64,000 nt of DNA from Niveispirillum sp048066115 (GCF_048066115.1 NZ_JBLTYX010000025.1:1-64000); one strand, 5' to 3'; counted from the stretch's first letter, positions 7,974-16,055 are shown. Translations and numbers: made by a program. The notes: a model not told the origin generated them from the sequence alone.

Positions 7974-8927
7974 ATGTTGAACCATCCCACCCGCCCTCTG
8001 GCCTCCGCCGATACCGACCCTCTGGCCGACGGCACCCCCTCTGCCCACCTGCTGGAGGAGTTGCAGCTCTACGGCTACCGCCCTTTCCAGGACGAGCCCG
8101 ACCCGCGCCCGCTGCCCGAGGCCGAACAGGCCCGTGCCGAGATCGGGGCCTGCCTGGAGACTCTGGCCGGCCTGCTGACCGGCACCCGTCTGGAGGATGA
8201 CCTGGACGACCTGCTCTGGGCCTGCGTCAATGTCTTCCATCGCCGCATCGCCAGCCTCGAACGCAACCTGGATGCCAACGAACAGGCCCAGCAGCATAGC
8301 CAGCGTGATCAGGACGGCTCGGAAATCCGCTCCGTCGAGCTGGAGCGGCTGATTGCCGAGGGCCTTGGCCTGATCGAGCGCCGCAATGCCTTCGAGTTCT
8401 TCCGCGACGCCGCCGCCGAGATGTACGAGGCCCTGACCGGCTCCACCTGGCGCCCGCGCCAGGGCTCGCAACTGAACCACCGTGCCCTGACGGCGGCAAT
8501 GATCGACAGCCGCGACCACATCGCCGCCCGCCGCTACGCCGATACCCATGTGCTGGTGCCGCCCGGTCCCAAGGTGGCCTTCACGGGCGGGGTGGAGTGC
8601 AACGATGTCGACCGCATCTCGTCCGTGCTGGACAAGGTCCATGCCAAGCATCCCGACATGGTGCTGCTGCATGGTGGCAGCCCGAAGGGGGCCGAACGCA
8701 TTGCGGCGTGCTGGGCCGAGCATCGTCGCGTGCCGCAGATCGTCTACAAGCCCGACTGGACCCGCCACAGGAAGGCGGCACCCTTCCGGCGCAATGACCA
8801 GTTGCTGGAGTCTCTGCCCATCGGGCTGGTGGTCTTCCCAGGGTCCGGTATCTCTCAGAACCTCGCCGACAAGGCTCGCAAGATGGGCATCCCCGTCTGG
8901 CGGTTCGGGGCGGAGGGCGGCGCGTAA
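7974..8927 (+). CDS. DUF2493 (YspA/SLOG-like) domain protein
   Basis: A 317-residue protein. The N-terminal two thirds are helical and element-specific, and the last 115 residues form a DUF2493 domain of the SLOG superfamily. Recognisable parts are KVAFTGGVECNDVDRISSVL, HPDMVLLHGGSPKGAERIAA and the C-terminal RNDQLLESLPIGLVVFPGSG. SLOG domains bind nucleotides or nucleotide-derived ligands, and the conserved GGSPKGAE loop is the likely binding site. DUF2493 genes are regular members of this ICE/plasmid block, but the ligand and role are not known. The ATG at 7974 follows a structured leader without a strong Shine-Dalgarno sequence. Confidence 0.85.
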   Translation: MLNHPTRPLASADTDPLADGTPSAHLLEELQLYGYRPFQDEPDPRPLPEAEQARAEIGACLETLAGLLTGTRLEDDLDDLLWACVNVFHRRIASLERNLDANEQAQQHSQRDQDGSEIRSVELERLIAEGLGLIERRNAFEFFRDAAAEMYEALTGSTWRPRQGSQLNHRALTAAMIDSRDHIAARRYADTHVLVPPGPKVAFTGGVECNDVDRISSVLDKVHAKHPDMVLLHGGSPKGAERIAACWAEHRRVPQIVYKPDWTRHRKAAPFRRNDQLLESLPIGLVVFPGSGISQNLADKARKMGIPVWRFGAEGGA

Positions 8928-9277
8928 GCGCCGTTACCTCCTCATCACGTCGCTTTCCGGCTATCTGGGTGCCGAATTCAGCCCATGTGGTTTCGAGTAG
9001 GATGGAAAAACTCCGGACAAATTGAATAGCCAATATTCGACTTGCTGGTGCTATGCCTGCGCGAGAGCCACTTATGGCGTGCTGCAAGGTTACGAAAGGC
9101 TTGGTACCCCAGCGTTTAGACTCAAGGGGGCCGAGCAGCCTCCGAAACAGGGGGGTGACCTATGGCCATCGAAGAGGGTTCAGCTCGCTTCGAATTATCT
9201 GCATGCCCTCCCCTCCCACGGAAACACAACAAGAACATAATCGTTCTGAATGTGCGAAAATGCTGTATGCTGGAGGT
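8928..9277 (+). other. Gene-free junction before the SPARDA operon
   Basis: No gene is supported in these 350 bases. The composition shifts to lower GC than the ICE backbone, which continues into the two defence genes. It probably holds the promoter of the operon. No operator or repeat was recognised by eye. Confidence 0.4.
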
Positions 9278-10612
9278 ATGTCGAAGAGAATCACGGATAG
9301 CCAGGTTCTGGGTGAGTTGGGCGAGACAGCGATCAAAAAGATCGTTCTCGAAACCGGCTTTCTTTATGAACAGCGTGGGCGTCTCGAAGCAGGAACGGAT
9401 GGTATCGTTGAACTGCGCGATCCAAAAAGCGGCGCACCGCTTGGCAAGTTGCTCGGTGTCCAGGTCAAATCCACCGACAGTGGCCAATATATCCGCGAGA
9501 ACGAAAGCAGCTTCGAATACCTTCTTAAGCCGGACGACTTGAAATACTGGCGTACATCCAACATTCCCATCATCATTGTTCTTTGGCGGAAGTCCGATGA
9601 AACAGCCTATTGGAAGGACGTTAGCGATTGCGTCAGGGGCGAAGAACGCCGCCTGAAGTTCGATAAAGGCACCGATAGATTTGATCCACGCTGCGCTGAC
9701 CGTATTGGTGCGCTCACCATTGATCGTCGGACGCCGGGCGTTTTCCTTCCGCCACTCAATCAAGGCGAGGACGCCATTATCAACCTGCTGCGCGTCAAGC
9801 TGCCGGATGAAATCTTTATCTCAACGTCGCCATTCGGCAGTGGGCGCGACGCCGTGCCTGAACTGGTAAAGCACGGCGACATCCGATTCGACTGGATAAT
9901 CCGCAAACGACGCTTTATTTCTTTCTTCGACCCCAGGGAATACGGTACCCGCGCGATTGTCGATCTTGATCAGGTCGAAGCCGTTGATACTGAACTCATC
10001 GCACTCAGCGACGATCATGACGACATCAACGACACGATGGATTTGTTGCGGCGGACGGTTGAGCGACAGACGGCAGCGCAGCTTTCGTTTCTCCGCAAAG
10101 ACAGGCTGTTCCACTTCAAGGCGGTCAGTATCGGAAAATCGCGCAGCTACCGGTACATGTCCAATGTCATTGAAACCTCTGCCAAGGTCGTGAGCGCTTA
10201 CGCGAGCAAAAAGAAGGAAGGCCGTGGCTACGTTCGACATCATGCGGCACGCCTGCGGTTTGAACGTCTTGCGGATGAATGGTTTGTAGTTGTTGATCCA
10301 GATTTTTATTTCACCACCGACGGCTTTCAGCCACACCGTTATCCAGAGGCGCTTTTGGCAGGCAAGAAGCGCCTGGAGCGCAATGCCGCCGTGCGCGGTC
10401 AGGTGATGATGTGGCAGCATTTGCTGGTCGCGAGCGGCAAACACGAGGTGAGCCTGTTCGATGCTGACAAACCTGCGCCACTACTGCAATTCGAACGCCT
10501 CCCGGTGATCCAGTTGTCTCAAGCGGTACCAGAGTCTTCATGGAGCCGGACTGATCCGCGAGCCAAGGAGATGGAAGCGCAGGACCTCTTCGAGGACGGG
10601 AGTGTCGGATGA
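9278..10612 (+). CDS. DREN-APAZ effector nuclease (DUF4365 + APAZ) of a SPARDA system
   Basis: A 444-residue protein with an N-terminal DUF4365 nuclease domain of the PD-(D/E)xK fold. Visible candidate catalytic residues are E16 (GELGETAI), D41 (AGTDGIVEL) and Q62-V-K64 (LLGVQVKST). From about residue 190 the sequence matches the layout of an APAZ region, the Argonaute-interacting module that replaces N/PAZ in short systems. In SPARDA, the complex with a short Argonaute detects invading DNA through a guide, then the DREN domain degrades DNA and RNA indiscriminately and the cell stops growing. The stop overlaps the Argonaute start by four bases. GGAGG sits only one base before the ATG at 9278, so the in-frame ATG at 9260 is an alternative start. 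Confidence 0.85.
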   Translation: MSKRITDSQVLGELGETAIKKIVLETGFLYEQRGRLEAGTDGIVELRDPKSGAPLGKLLGVQVKSTDSGQYIRENESSFEYLLKPDDLKYWRTSNIPIIIVLWRKSDETAYWKDVSDCVRGEERRLKFDKGTDRFDPRCADRIGALTIDRRTPGVFLPPLNQGEDAIINLLRVKLPDEIFISTSPFGSGRDAVPELVKHGDIRFDWIIRKRRFISFFDPREYGTRAIVDLDQVEAVDTELIALSDDHDDINDTMDLLRRTVERQTAAQLSFLRKDRLFHFKAVSIGKSRSYRYMSNVIETSAKVVSAYASKKKEGRGYVRHHAARLRFERLADEWFVVVDPDFYFTTDGFQPHRYPEALLAGKKRLERNAAVRGQVMMWQHLLVASGKHEVSLFDADKPAPLLQFERLPVIQLSQAVPESSWSRTDPRAKEMEAQDLFEDGSVG

Positions 10613-12057
10613 TTTTCAAAGCGCATGTCTTTGACGAGCCGATGCTTGAATTTGGTGACGGCGGACAGCATTGCGACCCCCGTCAAGGTTTGCGTGAGCA
10701 TGGACCGTTGCAGCCGCGTTCGGGCGACACTATCCGCGTCGGCATCATTGGCACGGACGACACGGTTGCGGGGTTCACTGAGTTCCTCGGAGAAACCGGA
10801 CGCGGCATCGAAAGCGGAAACAAGCAACTTATCAATCTCAACCCGGACTTTCCGGGTCTGGGCAATCAGAACCCGTTCCGTTGCAGGTTTGAGGTACCTG
10901 ATGGGGCTACAGGTACGATTTCACGGCGGCAGGTCAATGAAATCACCCGCATAGTTCGTCACGATGAAGCGGTCCGCCACGCCGTCGAAATGGTCACGTC
11001 TCAGCTTTCGGCTTTGGTCGAAAGCAGCGCGAAGCCCGACGTAATCGTTCTGGCTTTGCCAATCCCACTCATCGAAAAACTCGTCAATGCCAAGAGTGAA
11101 ACAGAGGACAGTGACGACGAGGATGATAGCGGTGGCATGCTCAACTTCCGTGACCTGCTCAAGGCGAAGACGCTTCACCTGCCAGTTCCAACACAGATCG
11201 TCTGGCCGGACACGTGGGACGACGCCGCGAAAATCCCCCGTAAGGTCAAACGCGATAGCAACCGCCAAACGCAGGTAAAGGCAACGCGCGCGTGGAACCT
11301 TCTCAACGCCCTCTTCTACAAGGCGGGCAAAGTGCCATGGCGTTTGCTACCCGATCAGGCGGAATACCGTACCAGCTTCCTGGGTATCGGGTTTTATCGT
11401 GATCTCGACGGTCAGCAACTCTGGACCAGCACTGCGCAAATGTTCGATGAGCGTGGTCGCGGCCTCATTCTGCGCGGCGCGCGTGCGCAGACGGAGGCAC
11501 GGGGGCGTCATCCATACCTGACCGCCAAAGACGCGGAAGAACTCGTGGTGCAATCCATCACAGCGTACAAAGCCCATCACCGCCATGTGCCTGCGCGACT
11601 GGTGGTCCTGAAGACTTCGCGCTTCCGTCCTGAAGAGGCAGAGGGGATCGACGCCGCTCTTGGGAAGTCCGGCATCGAGATGTCAGACCTTGTATGGGTG
11701 CAGGAGAGTTCGCCAATTGCCATCTTCCGAGACGGTAATTATCCCGTTCTGCGGGGCACATTCGTCGATCTGGGCAGCAAGGGCCTGTTGTATACGCGCG
11801 GCAGCGTGCCGTTCTATGGGACATTCCCCGGCCTGCGCGTACCGCGCCCACTGCTGCTTGTACCCCATGAGAATTCGGACAGCAAACTTCTGACGCTGGC
11901 GAAGGACGTGCTCGCGCTAACGAAGGTGAACTGGAATACAACGCAGTTCGATCAGAAGCTTCCAGCCCCGATCAAGGCTGCGCGGGAGGTCGGACGCATT
12001 CTTAAGTATGTCGAGTTCGGAACAGCGGTCTCATCCGACTTTCGTCGTTACACCTAG
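10609..12057 (+). CDS. Short prokaryotic Argonaute (MID-PIWI) of a SPARDA system
   Basis: A 482-residue protein with MID and PIWI domains only, the size of a short Argonaute. The PIWI core shows RTSFLGIGFYRDLDGQQLWT (about residues 255-275), where active Argonautes have a catalytic aspartate in a GIDV-like strand. Here it is glycine, so the slicer site is dead, as in all short Argonautes. Further landmarks are VPARLVVLKTSRF, VWVQESSPIAIFRDGNYPVL and LPAPIKAAREVGRILKYVE. The N-terminal 190 residues would bind the 5' end of the guide. It is translationally coupled (ATGA) to the DUF4365-APAZ gene and should form a dimer with it. GC and codon use are lower than in the flanking ICE genes, consistent with separate acquisition. 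Confidence 0.88.
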   Translation: MIFKAHVFDEPMLEFGDGGQHCDPRQGLREHGPLQPRSGDTIRVGIIGTDDTVAGFTEFLGETGRGIESGNKQLINLNPDFPGLGNQNPFRCRFEVPDGATGTISRRQVNEITRIVRHDEAVRHAVEMVTSQLSALVESSAKPDVIVLALPIPLIEKLVNAKSETEDSDDEDDSGGMLNFRDLLKAKTLHLPVPTQIVWPDTWDDAAKIPRKVKRDSNRQTQVKATRAWNLLNALFYKAGKVPWRLLPDQAEYRTSFLGIGFYRDLDGQQLWTSTAQMFDERGRGLILRGARAQTEARGRHPYLTAKDAEELVVQSITAYKAHHRHVPARLVVLKTSRFRPEEAEGIDAALGKSGIEMSDLVWVQESSPIAIFRDGNYPVLRGTFVDLGSKGLLYTRGSVPFYGTFPGLRVPRPLLLVPHENSDSKLLTLAKDVLALTKVNWNTTQFDQKLPAPIKAAREVGRILKYVEFGTAVSSDFRRYT

Positions 12058-12779
12058 TGGGAGGTATGTGGTTTGCGGCTGCTTTTGGATCAGCCAGCGA
12101 CCCACAGTCGAAGGATGAGCAGTGCATCCTGTTCTGTTCGGACCATGATGCACTGTCCAAAGCCGCCATGGGGACTTTGATCGGCCGGCTGGGCCTCTTT
12201 GGAATTGACCCGGAGGGCGCGTGCTGTCGGTGCCCGATTGACGCAGTTTCCCGGCGGTCCGCTGCCGGTCCTTAACCATGGGCGCGGCGGCTGAGGGAGG
12301 TCGGTGTCTCGTCATTGGTGGGGTCATGGTCCATTCGGTCGCTATCATTCCAGGCCAGTGGCGACCGGCAAATGGAAAGTCGGATCGTTCCGTTCCTGGA
12401 TATGAACCGGTTGGACGGCTGTGGGTTGCAGGCTTTTGTGAGCGCGATGGCACGCGTGCTGGCATCGTGCCGGTGCCCCGGTGATGGGTGCCAACCATCT
12501 CCTTCGTCCATGGCTGTCGCAGCCCCATCCCCGCAGTCCCTGATGGCGTAGAGCCCGCGTCGCCCCGTGCCAACCCTCGGGGTTGCGAGAAAATTGCCAG
12601 CCGAACCCACCCCGCCTGGGGGCGGGGCCCCGGCTCCGTCAGGAAATTTTCTCCCCCTTGGGTCCTCCACTTCGTTCCGGCCCTTCGCTGGCGCTCGGGT
12701 GGCACAAGGCGCCTATGCGGACTCTGACGCCGGGGACATCGCGGGGATGGTTCCGCGACCGCAGCGAAGGAGACAGATC
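12058..12779 (+). other. Long intergenic region with repeat element and nested hairpin
   Basis: No coding sequence is convincing in these 722 bases; frames on both strands lack domains and ribosome sites. At 12244-12306 lies a segment similar to 60012-60076, with the core TTTCCCGGCGG-CCGCTGCCGG and GAGGGAGG at the end. A large nested hairpin occupies 12567-12705, directly before the next gene. Confidence 0.5.
12567..12705 (+). promoter_or_regulatory. Four-level nested hairpin leader upstream of DUF736
   Basis: The arms nest in order: GTGCCAACCC (12567-12576) with GGGTGGCAC (12697-12705), GAGAAAATT (12587-12595) with AATTTTCTC (12645-12653), AGCCG (12599-12603) with CGGCT (12631-12635), and CCCCGCC with GGCGGGG (12610-12627) at the tip. 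The structure ends 74 bases before the DUF736 start. It may be a structured RNA leader or a folded single-strand DNA element. Confidence 0.5.
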
Positions 12780-13118
12780 ATGGCCATCACCCTCGGCACC
12801 TTCACCAAGGCCGATGACGGCAGCTTCACCGGCATCCTCAAGACCCTCAACATCACCGTTAGCCTGACCATCGTCCCGGTGCAGAAGCTGTCGGAGAACG
12901 CGCCCGACCATCGCATCTATGCCGGCAACGGCCAGCGCTATGAGGTCGGTGCCGGCTGGTCCCAGACTGCCAAGTCCAGCGGCGAGACCTACCTGAACCT
13001 TAAGGTGGCAGCGCCGGAATTCGGCCCGCACTGGGTCCGCGCCCGGCTCGTCAAGCTGGAGCATCCGGGTGAGGACGGCACCACGCACATGGCCCTCTGG
13101 GAGCCCCGCGACCGCTGA
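12780..13118 (+). CDS. DUF736 protein (first copy)
   Basis: A 112-residue DUF736 protein with the typical opening GTFTKADDGSFTGILKTLNI and the conserved YRIG/GQRYEVGAGW and YLNLKVAAPEFG strands. DUF736 proteins are small beta-rich proteins found almost only on alphaproteobacterial plasmids and ICEs and have no proven function. GAAGGAGACAGATC gives an optimal ribosome site for the ATG at 12780. This copy differs from the second one after trbI (37629) in lacking the KVRLVPND motif, so the two are paralogues of different subgroups. It is followed by a strong terminator. Confidence 0.85.
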   Translation: MAITLGTFTKADDGSFTGILKTLNITVSLTIVPVQKLSENAPDHRIYAGNGQRYEVGAGWSQTAKSSGETYLNLKVAAPEFGPHWVRARLVKLEHPGEDGTTHMALWEPRDR

Positions 13119-13134
13119 TCCCGGCCTTTTCGCA

Positions 13135-13168
13135 GCCCCGTTCCGGCACCGTCCGGGACGGGGCTTTT
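13135..13168 (+). terminator. Intrinsic terminator after DUF736
   Basis: GCCCCGTTCCGG pairs with CCGGGACGGGGC across a short loop and is followed by TTTT. It lies 16 bases after the DUF736 stop. Confidence 0.75.
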
Positions 13169-13346
13169 CGTCTGCCCGCTGGGTTGGAGTGGGTCAGGGA
13201 GATCGACATCGCGGGAGCTTTTCGAACGTCGCAGGCATGGGCGCTGTCGTCTGGAACGGCCTGATATCCATCGGCTGCGCCCATGAGCCGGCAACGACCT
13301 TCGCCCCCGAATGATCCCGAGGTCCCGGTGGCCATCGTCTCCTGGT

Positions 13347-13468
13347 GCCCTTGCAGCTTTCTATCCGTCTGGACGCGGCAGCCTGACAGTCAACGGGCAA
13401 GCCGTTGCCGCGCAAGCGCGTGACTGTCGGGGCCTTGCCGCATCCGGGTGCCGGATCACTGCAAGGGC
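13347..13468 (+). promoter_or_regulatory. Three-level nested hairpin leader upstream of the DUF4326 gene
   Basis: Perfect arms nest. GCCCTTGCAG (13347-13356) pairs with CTGCAAGGGC (13459-13468). Inside it TGACAGTCA (13384-13392) faces TGACTGTC (13421-13428). At the tip GGCAA-GCCG-TTGCC spans 13396-13409. The outer arm ends 17 bases before the ATG at 13486, so the ribosome site AGGAGG sits just outside the fold. The rest of the 13119-13485 interval shows no gene. Confidence 0.5.
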
Positions 13469-13485
13469 ATCAGGAGGCGACAGCG

Positions 13486-13794
13486 ATGTGCCGGGTTCTG
13501 AACAAGCATCATGCGGGTGTTCCGATGGGTGCCGTCTATATCGGGCGCGGCGGCAAGTGGGGCAATCCGTTCCGGATCGGCCCTGATGGTGACCGCGCCG
13601 CCGTCATCGCCAGGCATGAGCGCTGGCTTGCCGACCAGCATCATCTGCTGCGGGAAATCGACGAGTTGCGTGGCCGTGATCTTGTGTGCTTCTGCGCGCC
13701 GCTTGCGTGCCATGGCGATCTGCTGCTGCGGCTCGCCAATGCAGGCCGCGACGCGCGGGTCGCGTGGTGGCGCGCCATCAGGGCCACCCGGTGA
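13486..13794 (+). CDS. DUF4326 domain protein
   Basis: A 102-residue protein of the DUF4326 family, recognisable by YIGRGGKWGNPFRIGPDGDR near the N-terminus and the cysteine pair in LVCFCAPLACHGDLLLRLAN. Proteins of this type occur in phages and mobile elements. The conserved glycine-rich loop and the CxC...CHG motif suggest a small nucleotide- or metal-binding enzyme-like fold, but no reaction is known. AGGAGGCGACAGCG precedes the ATG. Confidence 0.8.
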   Translation: MCRVLNKHHAGVPMGAVYIGRGGKWGNPFRIGPDGDRAAVIARHERWLADQHHLLREIDELRGRDLVCFCAPLACHGDLLLRLANAGRDARVAWWRAIRATR

Positions 13795-13939
13795 TGGCTG
13801 GGACAGGCCTATCCTCTGTCCGTTAGGGGGGATCGAAAACAAGGGGGGTCGATTTTCGAGCGTCCGCAACCACGCTCCCGATCGCCATGCTCGGCCCATC
13901 TGCGGCGATACCCGCTGCTGCTGCCGAGGGAGATCGGAC

Positions 13940-14179
13940 ATGGAGGACGAGGTCATTCGGGCCGCCCAGGCCAGAAAGGGCAGTCCCTTTCTCAACACCG
14001 CGCAGGCCGCTTTCTATGTCGGCCTGTCGCACCGGACGCTGGAGAAGATGCGCCTGACGGGCGGCGGTCCGCGCTTTCGCAAGCATGGACGCTACGTTCG
14101 CTACCATATCGATGACCTGGATGCCTGGTCGGTTGGTGAACGCCGGGACAGCACATCGGACAGGAGGGATGCGTCATGA
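13940..14179 (+). CDS. RdfS-like excisionase / MerR-type helix-turn-helix protein
   Basis: A 79-residue protein with a winged helix-turn-helix of the excisionase (HTH_17) type: LNTAQAAFYVGLSHRTLEKM, then GPRFRKHGRYVRYHIDDLDAW. Such proteins bend DNA at attachment sites and switch integrase toward excision. In ICEMlSymR7A the recombination directionality factor gene rdfS lies immediately upstream of traF, which is exactly the arrangement here (ATGA overlap with traF). The assignment rests on domain plus synteny. No integrase or attachment site is inside the window to confirm the partner. The ribosome site GAGGGAGATCGGAC is good. Confidence 0.75.
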   Translation: MEDEVIRAAQARKGSPFLNTAQAAFYVGLSHRTLEKMRLTGGGPRFRKHGRYVRYHIDDLDAWSVGERRDSTSDRRDAS

Positions 14180-14742
14180 GACATCCCTTTTCCGCCCCGA
14201 AGGTGCCCCGGCAACCTGTCCGTCGGCGCCGTCTGCCGCGCGCCTTGCGCCGCAAGGTATTGATCCTGGCGGGCCTCGGTTTGGTGGCGCTGGGCTTCGC
14301 CAGCCTGGGCCGGCCGGCGCCGATCCTGGTGTGGAACAGCAGCGCGTCTGCACCCATGGGGCTCTATCTCGTGCTGCCGGAAACGCGGCCGCGCACCGGT
14401 GATCTGGTGCTGGTCCGGCCGCCGGCTGCCATTACGGATCTGGCTGCCCGGCGGGGTTATCTGCCGCGTGGCGTGCCGCTGATCAAGCAGGTGGCGGCCA
14501 TGGGCGGTGATGATGTCTGCGCCAAGGACGACAATCTCTCCATCAATGGGGACATCGTCGCCCAGCGGCGGCGGGTTGACGGCAACGGCCGGTCCTTGCC
14601 GCGCTGGGAGGGGTGCCGCCGGTTGCTGGCGGACGAAATCCTGCTGCTGATGCCGGCACCGGATAGCCTGGACAGCCGCTATTTCGGGCCGTTGCCGTCA
14701 CTGCATGTCATTGGCCGGCTGGTGTCGCTATGGGCCGGTTGA
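14176..14742 (+). CDS. traF: Conjugal transfer signal peptidase TraF (S26 family)
   Basis: A 188-residue membrane protease with one N-terminal transmembrane helix (about residues 33-52). The serine region SSASAPMGLYLVLP (about residues 55-68) and the lysine region PLIKQVAAMGGDDVC (about residues 101-116) are the two catalytic boxes of the TraF branch of signal peptidase I. In RP4, TraF cleaves and cyclises the pilin TrbC at its C-terminus, so the substrate here is likely the TrbC encoded at 29403. Translation is coupled to the excisionase gene. The lytic transglycosylase gene that follows overlaps its 3' end by 13 bases. Confidence 0.92.
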   Translation: MRHPFSAPKVPRQPVRRRRLPRALRRKVLILAGLGLVALGFASLGRPAPILVWNSSASAPMGLYLVLPETRPRTGDLVLVRPPAAITDLAARRGYLPRGVPLIKQVAAMGGDDVCAKDDNLSINGDIVAQRRRVDGNGRSLPRWEGCRRLLADEILLLMPAPDSLDSRYFGPLPSLHVIGRLVSLWAG

Positions 14743-15283
14743 CGATAGGCATGCTGATGCTGACGGTACTGTTGGCGGCACCCGCGATTGCAGCAGATCG
14801 GCCTGCCTATGAGCCGGAAATCCAGGTGGCGGCGCAACGCTTCGATCTGCCAGCACGCTGGATCAAGGCCGTCATCGAAGCGGAGAGCGGGGGCGATGTG
14901 CGGGCAGTGTCGTCCAAGGGAGCCCGGGGCCTGATGCAACTGATGCCGGACACCTGGACGGAGATGCGGGAACGATATGCCATCTAGGGCGATGTGTTCG
15001 ATCCTGCCGCGAACATCCTGGCGGGGGCGGCCTATCTCGCTGAGATGCGTGGGCGCTTCGGGGCGCCGGAATTGTTCGGTGCCTATAATGCCGGCCCCAG
15101 CCACTATGAGGCCCATCTGCGTGACGGGCGGCCGTTGCCGACGGAGACAGGGCCTATCTGACCCAACTGTCCACCCTGGTCGGGACAGGGGAGGGGCAGT
15201 CACAACAGCTCTTCATGCCCCTGAATGCTTCGGATGGGCGTCTGTTCATCCCCTTGTCCAAAGCCGGCACCGGGTGGCAATAG
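14730..15283 (+). pseudogene. Lytic transglycosylase (SLT domain), broken by a stop and a frameshift
   Basis: The N-terminus has a signal peptide and the SLT catalytic start (RWIKAVIEAESGGDVRAVSS, KGARGLMQLMPDTW), with the catalytic Glu in IEAESG. An in-frame TAG at 14985-14987 stops it after 85 residues. The same frame then resumes the domain (GDVFDPAANILAGAAYLAEM, LFGAYNAGPSHYE) until a second lesion near 15150, after which the C-terminal part continues in another frame to the stop at 15281-15283. In related elements a VirB1-like muramidase at this place opens peptidoglycan for the transfer apparatus. It should be non-functional here unless the assembly is wrong. Confidence 0.85.
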
Positions 15284-15300
15284 CGCTTTGGGAGAGATGG

Positions 15301-15490
15301 TCTTCATCTCGATCAGCCCATTCTACCAGCCAGATCGAGGCGCCCGTCAAGGAGGCGCGGTTCCCCCAAAATGCTGCGCATTTCGGTTCCCCCGCACCCA
15401 GCTCCGCGGCGCCTGCGGCGTCCCTGACCGTCGCCTCTCCGGCCGATGTGCAGGCGCTGTCCTCGATGAGGAGGACGATAGCGATGGAGG
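15301..15490 (+). repeat. Structured leader repeat, copy A
   Basis: About 190 bases that recur with clear similarity at 15861-16050. Conserved blocks are GAGGCGCCCGTCAAGGA, the hairpin AAATGC-TGC-GCATTT (15369-15383), CGGTTCCCCC, CTCCGCGGCGCCTG and GTCCTC-GATGA-GGAGGAC. GTCAAGGAGGC (15346-15356) faces GCGTCCCTGAC (15418-15428) with mismatches. The copy ends at the ribosome site of the following small gene. Confidence 0.7.
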
Positions 15491-15495
15491 ATACC

Positions 15496-15759
15496 ATGTC
15501 GATCACCAACACAAGGGCGATCCCAGGGACGGACGACTATTGGCGTCGGCGCCAGGAGGCGTTCGCCCTTATCCGTACCTTGGAGAGAGCCATCAAGGCC
15601 CGCAACCAGGCGCCGATGTATATTGGCTCCAGTGACGATCCGACGGAAAATATCGGGCCGTGGGATCGGGTCTGCAAGCTTCAGGGGCAGGCCCGCCAGA
15701 GCCCGATGGCCGTGGAGACCCTGACCGCTCAGAAGCGTCTCGCTATGCTGACAGCATAG
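15496..15759 (+). CDS. Small uncharacterised ICE protein
   Basis: An 87-residue soluble protein with no domain I recognise. It is rich in basic and polar residues, with a central helix (EAFALIRTLERAIKARNQAP). The ATG at 15496 is chosen for GGAGG five bases upstream; an in-frame ATG at 15484 is the alternative. It sits directly behind structured leader copy A and is followed by a terminator, so it is a monocistronic unit. Proximity to the relaxase suggests a transfer- or establishment-related role, which is only a guess. Confidence 0.6.
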   Translation: MSITNTRAIPGTDDYWRRRQEAFALIRTLERAIKARNQAPMYIGSSDDPTENIGPWDRVCKLQGQARQSPMAVETLTAQKRLAMLTA

Positions 15760-15763
15760 CATT

Positions 15764-15800
15764 GAGGGAGCGGCGTCCTGCGGGATGCCGCTCCCTTTGC
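15764..15800 (+). terminator. Intrinsic terminator after the small ICE gene
   Basis: GGGAGCGGC (15766-15774) pairs with GCCGCTCCC (15787-15795) and is followed by TTTGCTCC. It lies just after the stop codon of the preceding gene. Confidence 0.65.
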
Positions 15801-15860
15801 TCCATCTTTCTGCGCCGCTCGACGGCGTCGATGTCTCCCGATGCCCGGCGTGGGTGGGTT

Positions 15861-16050
15861 CTCTCATCTCGGTCCGCCCATCTTCCCAGCCAAGCCGAGG
15901 CGCCCGTCAAGGATGCGCGGTCCCCCCAAAATGCTGCGCATTTCGGTTCCCCCACGCCCCGCTCCGCGGCGCCTGACGGCGTCCTTGACTGCCACCTCTC
16001 TGGCTGAGGGGGAATCCCGTCCTCGATCAGGAGGACGCCAGCCACGGAGG
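15861..16050 (+). repeat. Structured leader repeat, copy B
   Basis: This is the second copy of the leader at 15301-15490 and the better preserved fold. CAGCCA (15887-15892) pairs with TGGCTG (16001-16006), enclosing GTCAAGGATGC (15906-15916) with GCGTCCTTGAC (15979-15989). The tip is AAATGC-TGC-GCATTT (15929-15943). A separate hairpin GTCCTC...GAGGAC follows near 16020. The next gene starts at 16056 with GGAGG just outside the fold. Confidence 0.7.
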
Positions 16051-16055
16051 TTCCC

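Noticed and set aside
12031..12705. 224-codon minus-strand frame in the region after the Argonaute gene
   Set aside because: It has no ribosome site or domain, and the region is dominated by inverted repeats.
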